Below are positions 10,665 to 20,938 of a stretch of DNA of 58,000 nucleotides, one piece after another. Both the position numbers and the translations under genes were made by a program. Source of the DNA: Cryptomeria japonica (Eukaryota; Streptophyta; Pinopsida; Cupressales; Cupressaceae); the NCBI RefSeq assembly GCF_030272615.1, contig NC_081412.1, positions 98,459,796 through 98,517,795 on the forward strand, read 5' to 3'. The notes beneath the pieces are model-generated. The model was not told the DNA's origin. It saw only the letters and a program-made list of their open reading frames with translations, and ran no database searches. Within the stretch, counting starts at the first letter, position 1. Each line of letters starts with the position of its first letter.

Positions 10665-11865
10665 AATATCACTTAAGGTGCATGTTGTTCATAGTTTCAG
10701 GGGGTGGATCTCCCTCCATTGTTGTTAAGTTATAGGCATTTTTGCCAACAACTCTTGTTACCATGAAAGGACCCAACCAATTGGGTTTGAATTTACCTAG
10801 TTGTTTCCGTTCTGCTAGGTTTCTCTGATTTTCTTTAAGAATAAGATCTCCCACCTCAAAGCAGCATGGTCTCACTCTTTTTTTATATCTTTTTCTCATC
10901 CTGTTTTGATAACCTTGTAAGTGATTTAGAGACGTTTGTCTCTTTTCATCTAGTAGTTCCAGCTCTTGCAATCTTGCAAATCTATAGTCTTCTTCTGATA
11001 TGATGTTTCTTAAACAAACTCTTAATGATGTCAATTCTACCTAAATAGGTAAAATAATTTTTGTACCATATACTAAAGAATAAGGTGTACCACCTGTAGT
11101 TGTGAGTACACCTGTTCTGTAAGCCCAGAGAGCGGGATTGAGCTGGATGTGCCAATCTCGTCTTGCTTCATTGACAACTTTCTTTAGGATTTTTCAGGAT
11201 CGTTTTATTAATTTCTTCTACTTGCATGTTTCTTTGGGGGTAATAAGGAGTTGTAAAGTGTTGTTGGTTGTAGAATTGTTCACAAAGTTCACTCACTTCT
11301 TGGTTTTTGAATTTGCGCCCATTATCTATCAAGATGCACATTGGGACTCCATATTTATAGATGATGCAATTTAGAATGAATTTTGCTATCTGTTTGCCCA
11401 TAGTGTAAGTCATAGGGATTGCCTCGACCCACTTATTAAAATATTCAGTGGCATTAAGAATGAACCTGTGTCTATTAGAGGAGGTAGGGTTGGTTTTCCC
11501 TACTAGGTCAAGTCCCCACTATGAGAACGACCATGGTGATGTAATGGGTTGAAGGTCTTGTGCGGGTGTGTGAATAAAATCTCCATGTATCTAGAACTGT
11601 TTGCATTTCTGTACATATTTATAGGCATCCTTCTCTAGTGTTGGCCAGTAATATCTCGTTTTCAACAGTTTCTTGGCTAGTGCTAGGCCATTGACATGGG
11701 CGCCACAAATTCCATTATAAACTTCTTCAAGTGCCATTTGTGACTCTTCAAAATTGAGACATCTAATAAGGGTAGTATCTAAGCTTCTTCTATACAAAGT
11801 GTCCAATGATTGTGTATCTAGATGTCTGTCGTATTAGAGTCTTTCTTTGATTTGAGGAAAGGTAA
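10665..11865 (-). pseudogene. Tat-1 integrase (zinc-binding, core and C-terminal parts), decayed
   Basis: Read on the minus strand in order: the H2C2 zinc-binding part (about 11806-11591; H...CGAHVNGLALAKK, YYWPTLEKD, C-x2-C), the catalytic core (11413-11168; VPMCILIDNGRKFKN with the Asp, YYPQRNMQVEEIN with the Glu) and the C-terminal tail (11034-10669; GDLILKENQRN, GKFKPNWLGPF, ending in NNMHLK). Integrase joins the DNA copy to the host chromosome. Frame changes and stops between the three blocks (for example near 11590, 11168 and 11037) make it inactive. It is the 3' end of the Tat-1 pol frame; upstream domains follow to the right. Confidence 0.85.
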
Positions 11866-12610
11866 GGAGGCAAGTACTGGTTGTGTAGATATGTGTATAC
11901 TTCTTGATACCACGAGGAATCAGGTCCCACTATAACACAAACATATTCAGAAGCAGGTATTTCATTAGATGACACCATCAACTGCTCTACTATGAACTCA
12001 AACTGAGTTCCATTATTGGACATATCAAGGAGAGATCCCACAGTGGCCATTGTGTCAGCTGCTCTGTTATGTACTCTAGGAATCTGCTCAAAAGTCACAT
12101 TGGAGAAATGTTTCTTTAGTTCCTCAACTAACTGCTTTTATGGTGTTAGCTTGTTATCTTTGGTGTTATAATCATCGTTCACTTGATTGACAATGAACTG
12201 GGAATCTCCATAGACTTGTAATTCTGTCATCTTCCACTGTATGGCAGTTTGAAGTCCTATAACTATTGCTTTGTATTCACCTATATTATTGGTACACGGG
12301 AAGCAAATTTTGAATGACTTTGGAATGGAGTCACCTTGAGGGGCGATGAAGAGAATTCCCACTCCTGGTCCATTATTTGTGTATGATCCATCAAAGTACA
12401 ATTTCCAACTTGTGGATGTTGTGAGTGTAAACATAGACTCATCAGGAAATCCTATCAACATTGGATGGTTGTCTTGTATAGGTGCTTCTGCCAATTGATC
12501 AACTATAATCTGACCTTTTATTACTTTTATGTCCACATACTCTAAGTCGAATTCACTCAGGATCATGACCCACTTGGCTAATCTTCCTGTTAATGTTGCT
12601 CTATTCAATA
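11866..12610 (-). pseudogene. Tat-1 second (archaeal-type) RNase H
   Basis: The minus strand reads WKLYFDGSYTNNGPGVG (first Asp), NIGEYKAIVIGLQTAI (Glu), LQVYGDSQFIVNQ (Asp) and HNRAADTMAT (last Asp). This is the extra RNase H placed between the ordinary RT-RNase H and integrase, and it is a hallmark of the Tat clade of plant Ty3/gypsy elements. It continues into the linker towards integrase (VSSNEIPASEYV..., PPYLSSNQRKT). One stop near 12138 and frame changes break the frame. All four catalytic acidic positions are still visible. Confidence 0.85.
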
Positions 12611-13370
12611 GGTACTTGAGAGGATCAAAATGTGCAATCAGCTAGACCTTATGACTCAACATATAGTGTCTAAGCTTCTGGGATGTGAATATCACTGCTA
12701 AACATGCTCGTTCAATAGGGGTATAGTTGAGTTCATGTCCTATGAGCATCTTATTGATGCAGTAGATATCTCTCTCTTTGCCTTGCTCATCATGTTGTGC
12801 CAACAAAGCTCCCAAAGAAGAGTTTGTTGTTGATATGTACAATAGCAAAGGTTTCTCATGTACTGGTGGGCTCAACACTGGTGTTGAAAAAAGATAATCT
12901 TTTAATGCTTGAAATGCCTCCTGGCATTGTTCTGTCCATTTGAAAGTAACACCTTTCTTGAGAAGGTATTGAAAGGGTTGGTACTTATTTGCCAATTGTG
13001 CAATGAAGCACCTTATGGACTATAGTCTCCCTTGAAAACTTCCCAATTGCTTGAGTGTAGTGGGTGATGTCATTTCCAAGATTGCTTTCACCTTTGCGGG
13101 ATCTATCTCAATGCCTCTATTAGATACAATAAACCCCAAGAGTTTACGAGATGTTACTCCGAACACATACTTTTTTGGGTTGAGCTGGACATTGTACTAC
13201 TCATGTCTGTCAAAGATTTTGGTTAAAACATCAAGATGGTCATCCCTGGTTTTTAATTTAGCCAGCAAGTTGTCTACATAATCTTCCATGATGTTATGTA
13301 TCATGTCATGAAATAAGGTGGTCATTTCTCTCTAATAAGTGGCGTTGGTGTTCTTGAGACCAAACTACAT
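12611..13370 (-). pseudogene. Tat-1 reverse transcriptase (C-terminal half) and connection/RNase H
   Basis: On the minus strand this segment has the RT palm end, thumb and first RNase H: FGLKNTNATY, EDYVDNLLAK, GFIVSNRGIEIDPAKV, QCQEAFQALKDYL and the LNYTPIERACLAVIF stretch. The catalytic YVDD box is YVDN here (about 13269-13280), a loss of the second Asp that alone would kill the enzyme; several stops are present too. The N-terminal half of RT lies at 50676-50995, on the other side of Ath-1, and the two halves join through the target duplication TACAT/AACAT. Confidence 0.85.
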
Positions 13371-14451
13371 TGATGAGCCTAAATAATGGCTCTATTATTG
13401 ATAGTTTTTTGTTATAGTATTCCTGCCTAGGTCTTGTGATTAGATGATATTTGGATTAGGATACTCTTCTAGTTGATACCTTTTAAGTGTTTCTGGAACT
13501 AATTTGTTTGATACTTAAGGTTGTCATATAATGGTTTATCTATGCAAATATCCAAATCAATCTTAAGTATGGTTTAATTTATGGCATGTTAGCATTAGTA
13601 TATACACATATTTGTTGTGCATGTTAACATCATAGTGCAGGGTCGGCAAAAGAGAAGGAAAGACTAAGTGGCATTTTAAAGGAACACCAAGCATGTTGCC
13701 ACAATGCAAACCGAGTCAAAGAAAAACAACATTAAAGGAGATCAAAGCCACTTGACCGATTCTTCAACAAAATGATTTATGAGACATTTATAACTGTTCT
13801 TATTGGAGATTAGATCTAGGAATCAAGTCATGCTATATTTTCTCAGCTGCAGGACAAATGTTGTTCTGTTTTCTTGCGCTGACTTCTTCTTTAGTATAAT
13901 AAAACCTATTCGCCTATTCCAGAGGATGTGGTTGATCAGTTAGGAATTTGTTATAAGTGTCCATATAAATAAAGGGCCTCTCTCTCCTCTCGGGGATAGA
14001 AGAGAACGACCATAGTATTTGTAATACTCAGTTTTTTTTAGACTTGTGTATTTTCACAGTTGATTTGGAATAAAGAGATCAAAGTGATTTTGAGCTTAAC
14101 AATTGTAATTTGAAAGTTATGGATATACTCACTCAAGGGGGCCCACTTGGTGAGTAATCCTTTGTGTTTTCCAGTTAGTTTCCATCTTGCAATAGTTGTT
14201 GTTTCGACAATTGTCTATTCTTGCAGCCATTGGAAACAATTCCTATGTCTGTTCTTGCAGCCATAGTGGCAGAGTAGTTTCTATCCGCTTGCCAGAACAT
14301 TATCGTTTGGTAGTAGTTGCTTAAGTTATTTCCAGTTGTGAATTATGATTAAAGTATTAGTTCATTATGATTTTGCATGTTTACTTCAAAGAATTTCCTT
14401 TCCTGCAGTAGGATAGAATGGTTGCGATATGAACTTGGTGCACATATAGTG
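13371..14451 (+). repeat. Ath-1 5' LTR, left part
   Basis: Matches 49449-50530 of the 3' LTR almost base for base. It contains a TATA box, tataaataaa (13964-13973), followed by a CT-rich initiator-like stretch. It is cut at 14451 by the copia relic; the last about 177 bp (14275-14451) are present again at 26382-26557. Confidence 0.88.
13964..13973 (+). promoter_or_regulatory. TATA box in the Ath-1 5' LTR
   Basis: tataaataaa followed by ggg and a ctctctcctctc run; the same arrangement is at 50053-50060 in the 3' LTR and, on the minus strand, at 48428-48436 in Ath-2. Confidence 0.6.
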
Positions 14452-14701
14452 TGTTGGCATTTTTACGATGTTGTGATTGTCATTGATGGACACACACTTG
14501 TTTTGTGATCACTTTCTTAATGTATGAGTTATACTCAATCGGTAATTGTTCTAACCGGTATTATGTATTATATTCTTTAGACTATCAGTGTTTTGTGGAA
14601 GATGCTACCGGTCACAAATTGATTGAAGACCCAAAGCGGTATGAAGACCTCAAGCGGTTCGAGGATCTCAAGCGGTACGAAGGAACAAAGCGGTAGTTAA
14701 C
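14452..14701 (-). mobile_element. Copia relic, left end
   Basis: Starts tgttggcattttt, like a copia LTR end, and includes a short 18-bp-period repeat (14628-14697). Together with 24984-26381 it forms a deleted Ty1/copia element on the minus strand, split by Tat-2 at TTAAC (14697-14701 / 24979-24983). When rejoined, the LTR-like sequence runs straight into a gag zinc-knuckle region, so protease, integrase, RT and RNase H are all missing. Confidence 0.55.
14628..14697. repeat. 18-bp tandem repeat
   Basis: About four copies of a unit beginning aagcggt and continuing with gaagacctc, gaggatctc and similar variants. Confidence 0.7.
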
Positions 14702-15761
14702 TGTGATGCTAAAAATGTGGTATATAAGAGACATACACATATAATGAGACAATAAAAACATAATTGAAAAGCTTAATTGAAAACTAGATTAGAAACGCAA
14801 ACCATAAGCCTTCCTTGAAATGTCCCATTTTCCTCTATTCTTGAGGACCTTGAAGGTGTTAGATTGATGGGCTCTCAGCGGAGCAAATGACCTCCAAAGT
14901 GGCAACTCAAGAGTTGAGTAGCTATTTGATCATGATTGACTATGGAGATGATATGAAATGCATGATTTAAGAAAGTAGATTAACATGCTATGATAAATCC
15001 AAAAGCTAAATGCTAGATAATTGAAATGCAAATTGCCTATAGTAATGATGCCTAAATTGATATGAGATGGGATCCTTATTGCTCCAAAATGGGGGATATT
15101 TATAGAAATTCCAAGGCCAAAGCTGAGGTGGCAGGAATCAATAGTCTAGATTTGATCTGAAGATATCAAGGGCCAAGATTGAGGAAGTTGGAGAAGAGGA
15201 TGGAGGAAGAGACACTTGTCATCTCTGTGGTGACAAGTGTCAAGGAGCCTTGCTCATGAGAGGGCAAGTGTCCAAGGGAGGAGACATGTGGCAAAAGTGC
15301 CATGTGTCTCAAGGAGAGAATATCCACACCATGGGAGGTTAGGATAAGGAGGTTAGGATGTGCAAGATAGGATAGGGTTGGTTAGACCCAAGATTAGATT
15401 GAATGGGTTAAGCTAGAGGATGGTTAGGTTGGGTGGTTAAAGTTAGGAGCCATGTGCTCATTTGAATTTAGAAATTCAAATAATTGGAAAATGGTAATTA
15501 ATCTCAACAAACTTGAGTTTGTTAATCTTAATTAGGGATTAGAAGAATTGATTAATATGAGGAGACATTAATTAATTTAGAATTAATTAATCAAAGGGGA
15601 TATGAGATGAACTATATAAATAAATCATTTAGATTTATTTACTAGTAGATGAATAGAGAAATTAATTAAATTGCTTGTGAATTCAATTAATTGGGAAGGG
15701 GAATTAATCAAATAACTGCGTACTTAATTAACTATCTTCAGACCATTTTTAGGTGTATACA
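14702..15761 (-). repeat. Tat-2 3' LTR
   Basis: 1060 bp, TG...CA, nearly identical to 23920-24978. Its inner part is AT-rich with aattaatt runs. In element sense this is the 3' LTR. Confidence 0.93.
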
Positions 15762-15777
15762 TTTTGCCCCTCTTTGA
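15762..15777 (-). promoter_or_regulatory. Polypurine tract of Tat-2
   Basis: ttttgcccctctttga on the plus strand; the minus strand is a purine run touching the 3' LTR. Its position fixes the element's orientation. Confidence 0.85.
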
Positions 15778-15972
15778 AGCGATGTGTGATGACAAGTTGA
15801 TTCAAAGAATAATCTCAATGCGATGATGTTGATGTGATATTTATTTCGATGGGATGCAGATTCGATCTTGATTTGATGCGGATTTGGTTTCGATGTGATA
15901 CTGATTTGATTTGGAGATGATAAATCTCAATATGATGTGGATTCGATGTTGGAGATGATAAACCTCGATATG

Positions 15973-16045
15973 ATGCCCCAGACGCTAATTGATAGATATT
16001 GATGCGAGGATGCCCCCTCGGAATATCAATTGAGATAATTGACTT
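15973..16045. other. Conserved PPT-proximal box and hairpin (Tat-2)
   Basis: atgccccag (15973-15981), atgccccctcgg (16010-16021), then the short inverted repeat tcaatt/aattga (about 16026-16042). Same order as in Tat-1 and Tat-3. Confidence 0.55.
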
Positions 16046-16615
16046 TTGGAGTTTTTTGGATCTTTGTGAAATTGATTTCCTGATAGACTATTGGATGATT
16101 CCTGCAACCGTGGTTGATGAAAGTGCGAGTTCTTTGATCACTTTGATGTGGTTCTTGATGTGATGATTGATAGAGTTTGATTGAATTGTTAGGATTGATG
16201 AGATCGAGATCAAGTCTGGTTTCAGTAATGGCACCTCCCGTATAAGACAAAGATGATCAAAGCGTCTAGTTTTAGGAACGATATATCCTGTATAAGACTT
16301 GATCAGAATGTCTAGTTCCAGGAAGGATTCATCCTGTATAAGACATGATAGAAAGGATCAGATGAGATGGATTGATAGAATTGATAAGATTGATTGGATA
16401 AAGAACTGACAGTTTGTTGATATCATGTTGCAGGAAGGTTCAAAGGAGCTAATGTTGGCATATTTGGGGGAGTAGCATAAGATTCGTGTTGGGTTGGGGA
16501 GAAAATTGCATTTTTCAGATGGGTTTTTTTTTTTAGTGAAATGGGTTTTTTGGATTTAATAAAAAAATTCATTCGAACCCCCCAAAAAATTAATTATTCA
16601 TGCATTTTTTTTGAA
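16046..16615. other. Non-coding 3' region of Tat-2
   Basis: No gene seen. Two or three copies of a ggaacgatatatcctgtataagac / ggaaggattcatcctgtataagac motif occur at about 16270-16350; a related copy is near 21150-21180. The region ends in T-rich sequence. Confidence 0.4.
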
Positions 16616-16812
16616 ATTTTTGGCGGGAGAGGGAAAGGCGGGGCGGAGCGGGGGAGAGGAGGGCGGAGGTGGAGGCTCGGCAACAGCTACCACCGGCGCT
16701 GCGAGTGCCACCGCAACCACCGCCGACGCTGCGGGAGGCATCGCCAGCGTTGCGAGAAGCACCGCCAGCACTACGGGCGGAGCCGCCGGTGCCACGGGGG
16801 CCGCAGGGGGAG
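16616..16812. repeat. GC-rich trinucleotide block
   Basis: About 200 bp of very GC-rich sequence (ggcggg, then repeated accgcc/gcc units) between AT-rich neighbours. It is open in several frames, giving Gly/Ala/Thr-rich or Arg/His-rich low-complexity peptides, so an ORF here is not evidence of a gene. It lies where Tat-1 and Tat-3 carry the PMD gene. Confidence 0.6.
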
Positions 16813-17105
16813 AAATTTTTTTTTTTCGATTTTTTGATTTTTTGATTTTTTTGATTTTTTGATTATTTGATTTTTTGATTTTTTGATTTTTTTGTTTTTT
16901 TCAATTTTTTGATTTTTTTGGTTTTTTGATTTTGATGACTTTTTCGTTTTTTTTGGTTTTTCGATTTTGATGATTTTTCAATTTTTTTGGTTTTTCGATT
17001 TTGATGATTTTTTTGGTTTTTCGATTTTTATTTTATTTTTTATTTTTCAATTTCGATGATTTTTTTTTTTTTTTTTGGTTTTTTCGATTTTTTGATGATT
17101 TTTCA
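16813..17105. repeat. gatttttt microsatellite
   Basis: Nearly 300 bp of gattttttt, ggttttt and cgattttt units, strongly strand-asymmetric (T on the plus strand). Confidence 0.85.
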
Positions 17106-17284
17106 AATTGCGAGGAATTGATTCGATTTGGACTTGGAAAAGATGAGCATTGTAATCCCATGCAAGAATGAAATGCAAGCTAAATGCAAATGCAAAATGA
17201 AATGCAATGCGGTGATCGGACCGGTCATGGAGTCATTGCTATGTTTCATCATTGAGCCTTTAAAAATGTGGGAAGTGAGTGCAA

Positions 17285-17390
17285 ACATCAATGGTATAAT
17301 TGAACCATGATGACTTGAGCACTACTTTCTTGGGTTTTGATATTGCAAGTTAGCACAAGCATCGAGGTATAATTGAACCAAGATGACCAG
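17285..17390. repeat. Conserved ggtataattgaac repeats
   Basis: atggtataattgaaccatg (from about 17290) is an imperfect palindrome followed by atgacttgag; a second copy, gaggtataattgaacc, lies about 70 bp on (17365). Both copies, with the same spacing, recur at 57908 and 57979 in Tat-3. Confidence 0.6.
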
Positions 17391-18145
17391 AGTGTTGCTT
17401 GCGTAAAACAGACAGTATTAACCATTTCTAGATGCAAGTCCGAAATGTCTTCCATGATACTCTGATGATCATGTCCTTAGACAACTTTGCACATATTAAT
17501 GATTAATTTACATACAGTATACAAGAAAAATATCATGTTCCTTCCTCATTCCTCTAGTCAAAGACATCCTGAAGTTACTCTAAAATCATGATAGCGAAAA
17601 TCCAAATAAAATAGTTGAACCATTATTGTCAAAGTGTTAAAATCATGAGTCAAGATATATCATCCATTGATATGTGTTTTGTCGTGTTTAGATTGATACG
17701 TGATAGTTAATGGTTGACAATGTGATCTTATGTTCAATGTTGGATGTATCTCAGTTTTTCGCTTGACAAGTGTTGTCTGACTGTTGTTCTACCTATTTGA
17801 TTAAGCTCAAAATGATCAAAATTTTTTGCTCCCAGCCAGGTTCAGGATTTTGCCCCCAGCCTAGAAACAAACCTTATTATGATACAGTCAATGATCCAAA
17901 CCATGACGAGAAATCACTTGGGATGCTTGCGTATGTACAAAGGCTTTATGATGAATATGAACAACGCTGATGGAAAATAATGCAAGCGGAAGAATGCGTG
18001 AACCAATAGATGGCAGAGCTAGCTGATAGATAGCGCTTGTTTGCCAGGTTTTCACCATCTGTTTTTATTGCATTTTTTCTCATATTTGATTTTTTTTTTT
18101 TTTTTTGATTTTTCTGCTTTTTCACTGTTTTTGGATTTTTCAGAC
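17391..18145. other. Non-coding stretch of Tat-2 between integrase tail and 3' region
   Basis: No convincing gene. A 66-codon plus-strand ORF (17770-17970) has no recognisable features. A T-run lies at about 18085-18110. Confidence 0.4.
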
Positions 18146-18340
18146 ATAAAACCTCTTCAGATGCATGCTATTGATGGGTTCCTCGAGCTGATCTCCATCT
18201 TGTGTTGATAGCTGATATGCTCTTGACCCAAATACTGTTGTGACCACAAATGGACCTAACCAGTTTGGTTCAAATTTTCCTTTCTTTTCTCGATCTGACT
18301 GGTTTCGGGGATTTTCCTTTAGTACTAGATCAAGTCTCCA
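18146..18340 (-). pseudogene. Tat-2 integrase C-terminal tail
   Basis: The minus strand reads DLVLKENPRN, GKFEPNWLGPF, VFGSRAYQLST and NSMHLKRF before a stop near 18146. It aligns with the Tat-1 integrase tail (ILKENQRN, GKFKPNWLGPF, NNMHLK). It follows directly after the end of the upstream zinc-binding ORF, with the whole D,D-35-E core missing between them, so this is the 3' side of an internal deletion. Confidence 0.75.
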
Positions 18341-19825
18341 TTAGCAGAAAGGCCAAGATGTTGCTAAAGCATGAATTTCTTGTGTTGGTGCATGGATCAA
18401 ATTTCCATGGATCTGACATTGTTTGCATGTTCTAGCTATCTGAAAAGAATCTCGTTCCATAGTTGGCCAATAATAGCCTAAGTGTATGAGTTTTTTCGAA
18501 AGGGTAAGACCACTTGAATGAGTGCCACAAATGTTGTTATGGACTTCATTTAAGGCCTTCTCAGATTCTTCTTGTTCGAGACATCTTAAGAGAGTACCGT
18601 CTAGACCTCGTTTAAATAGGGTATCCACGACGAGAGTATAATGGGAGGATTGGTGAATAAAGTTTCTCTTTTGGTTCTTTGATAGGTCAAGAGGTAAGGT
18701 GTTATCTTTCAGGTATGTGTAAGTTTGGCCATAGCAGGAGAAATCATGTCCAATAAGTTGACAAATGGTTTGGGAATCAGGACAATTATGAGAAGGATAA
18801 AACAACTCTTCAACCAGGAATTCATAACGCTCTTGATTTTCTTGTGTTTGTAATAGAGAAGAAAGTGTTGCCATGGCATCTGCTGCTTTGTTATCATTTG
18901 TGGGAATCTGCTCAAAAGTGATTTCCACAAAGTACTTCTTGATATCATCCACCATCTTTTTGTAAGTTATCAACTTTTCATCTTTTGTTTGATAGTCATC
19001 ATTGATTTGATTAATGACAAGCTGAGAGTCTCCAAAGACTTGAAGTTGTTTAATGTTCCATTCTGCAGCCATTTTGATAAATAGAATGCTTGCTCCTGAT
19101 TTATGTTGTGTTCCATTGTTGATGCTTGTTCCTGGACTGATATTTGGGTGATGTATTATAAGATCTGGATCGAACCCTGGAATGTCTGCATATGACCAGG
19201 TAAAATTGATTTGCCATCTTTTGAAGGGTTCCAAATATTTTTGCCTTGCTAGTTCTGATAGAGAAGTTGCTGGATATAGATCAGTTGTGCTAATGTTAAC
19301 TGCCTTTGTCGGTTCTATTAAAATAGATGACCTTTCTTGATAAAATTCAGGTAAGGTGTCAAATCTCCCATCTTCTGGCGCCTCGAGGAGGTTTTCACCA
19401 TTAGATGTGTCCTTTATTTTTACTTTTTCCTGGTCTAATGTTGCCAATAAATGGTTTTCAACATTATACCTGATATTGTTTTCTTCATTTTCATTTTTGC
19501 GACTAGGATATTTGGCACCTATTTGACTTGAAGATACGTTAGCGGAATCCCTGGTGAAAGTTGTTGTAGGTTTGATTTCATTAAGATATAAGGATATGGC
19601 ATGGTCATTAGGTAAGGTATCAATGTTAGTATGTCCTTCATTTTCCCAGTCCATAGGTTCAGGATAGCTTAAGGATAAAGGATCTTCAGGTTGAATAATT
19701 TCAAAGATATTAGGGGTCATGATAGAGATGTCAGAGCTTTCAGTATGTATTTCCATGTCTAGAACGATACTCTCGTCAAAATGACCTTGTGCAAGAAAAT
19801 CCTGATCATCCTCGGTTAAGTCCAT
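18341..19825 (-). CDS. Tat-2 fused linker / RNase H / integrase zinc-binding ORF, no RT
   Basis: An uninterrupted 494-codon ORF. Residues 1-205 are an acidic linker like that between protease and RT in Tat elements. At about 210-230 the start of RT appears (WSYADIPGFDPDLIIHH), then the frame runs straight into the second half of the Tat-type RNase H (LQVFGDSQLVINQ, TNDNKAADAMAT; about 255-340). The H2C2 zinc-binding part of integrase ends it (VHNNICGTH, YYWPTMERD, CKQCQ; about 415-475). The RT fingers, palm and thumb, first RNase H and first half of the second RNase H are cleanly absent, yet the frame is kept. No catalytic RT or integrase core remains. Whether the protein is made is unknown; an open frame this long in a deleted element may only reflect recent deletion and insertion. 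Confidence 0.8.
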   Translation of the reverse strand: MDLTEDDQDFLAQGHFDESIVLDMEIHTESSDISIMTPNIFEIIQPEDPLSLSYPEPMDWENEGHTNIDTLPNDHAISLYLNEIKPTTTFTRDSANVSSSQIGAKYPSRKNENEENNIRYNVENHLLATLDQEKVKIKDTSNGENLLEAPEDGRFDTLPEFYQERSSILIEPTKAVNISTTDLYPATSLSELARQKYLEPFKRWQINFTWSYADIPGFDPDLIIHHPNISPGTSINNGTQHKSGASILFIKMAAEWNIKQLQVFGDSQLVINQINDDYQTKDEKLITYKKMVDDIKKYFVEITFEQIPTNDNKAADAMATLSSLLQTQENQERYEFLVEELFYPSHNCPDSQTICQLIGHDFSCYGQTYTYLKDNTLPLDLSKNQKRNFIHQSSHYTLVVDTLFKRGLDGTLLRCLEQEESEKALNEVHNNICGTHSSGLTLSKKLIHLGYYWPTMERDSFQIARTCKQCQIHGNLIHAPTQEIHALATSWPFC

Positions 19826-20131
19826 GTCAGTCGGATGTGATTCTGATTCAAGTAGGCTAGTTCCTAACGTTCGTTCTGTATACGTGTGAACTACATCAAC
19901 ACCTACATATGCTTCTTCCCTTTTAATTTCAAGTTGCTCTTGTTTGTTGTTCCATGATAATGAATATTCTTTGTTCCCTTGATCTCTTAGCTGTATTTAT
20001 TTTTCCATGCTTGATAGAATTGATGCAAATGATTGTTCTTTGGATTGTGTGCTTGAATATGTTGTCTCTCTGTTATGCGATACAATGACCTCTTGATCTG
20101 ATTTCAAATTATTACAACACTACAATGGATT

Positions 20132-20938
20132 TCAGTCTGCTGATATTGTGATTTCCTGTCCATTGTATGGAAATTTTAAGCACTGATGACATGTTGATGT
20201 AATAGCTTGTATGTCCTGTATCCATGGTCTTCCCAAGAGTATGTTGTATGGTAGTTCCAAATCTAGGACTTGGCATGCTGTGTTTTTCTGCAAAGGTCCC
20301 ACTCTGATGGGTAATACCACAACTCCTTTAGAGGAATTCTCTTCTTCATTATGTGCTTTGATTTTGATCTTTTTTAGGGGATCAACTGCATCTTTTGAAT
20401 AACCTAGAGCACGGACAAGACTCAATGAGCAAATATTTAAGCTAGCTCCCCCATCTATTAGGACACGTTTAACGAGCATTTTATGAATGAGGACTTCAAT
20501 TTGCAAGGAAGCGCTATGGGGATGTTGCAAGAAATCAGTGCTTGGATATGAAGTAGATGAGTTTTGAATAGGATCCTCTGAAGTAGGTTTGATGGCCATT
20601 ATGGATATCCCTTGGGTAACATCATCTTTGGATGTATTGTTTGGTGAGGATGCTATGGAAGGTTTTTGCAAGCTTTCAGGAGGTGTGGGAATAGATGCCT
20701 TTGGAGAGTCAATTTGCTTATGGATGGATGGATCATTGTTAGACATGGGTGCATGATTTTGATCTTCTTTAGCGAAATCCTTTAGGGATCTCTTTAAGAG
20801 GTGCATAAAAGAGCCACTTTTCTTCTGAGATGTGTTTAAATCCTTGTGAGGTTTTAACATAGTTGGATTTTGATTTTGAACTTGTTTGATTTCTCTGATA
20901 TGTTGACTTGTTACTTGTATTTTGCTTTGGTATGTCAC
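20132..20938 (-). CDS. Tat-2 retropepsin ORF
   Basis: A 268-codon ORF. The first about 140 residues are Ser/Pro/Asn/Lys-rich with no recognisable gag capsid or zinc knuckle. The rest is a retroviral-type aspartic protease: VEVLIHKM-like start, VLIDGGASLNI (catalytic Asp in DGGAS), then YNILLGRPWIQ and HQCLKFPYNGQ. The protease would mature element polyproteins. The spacing of about 300 bp to the next ORF holds frame breaks. Similar HKCLKFPHNG wording in TRG supports a shared Tat-like ancestry. The start at 20938 is simply the first ATG of the open frame. Confidence 0.8.
   Translation of the reverse strand: MTYQSKIQVTSQHIREIKQVQNQNPTMLKPHKDLNTSQKKSGSFMHLLKRSLKDFAKEDQNHAPMSNNDPSIHKQIDSPKASIPTPPESLQKPSIASSPNNTSKDDVTQGISIMAIKPTSEDPIQNSSTSYPSTDFLQHPHSASLQIEVLIHKMLVKRVLIDGGASLNICSLSLVRALGYSKDAVDPLKKIKIKAHNEEENSSKGVVVLPIRVGPLQKNTACQVLDLELPYNILLGRPWIQDIQAITSTCHQCLKFPYNGQEITISAD

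Noticed and set aside
14628-14697. Short spaced repeats considered as a CRISPR-like array
   Set aside because: Units are contiguous 18-bp tandem copies without unique spacers, in a plant transposon context.
16541-16862. Three overlapping ORFs of 65-98 codons, Gly/Ala-rich or Arg/His-rich
   Set aside because: A by-product of the GC-rich trinucleotide block; open in several frames and low complexity.
17770-17970. A 66-codon plus-strand ORF in Tat-2
   Set aside because: No homology I recognise, no conservation with Tat-1 or Tat-3 at that place, ordinary length for chance.
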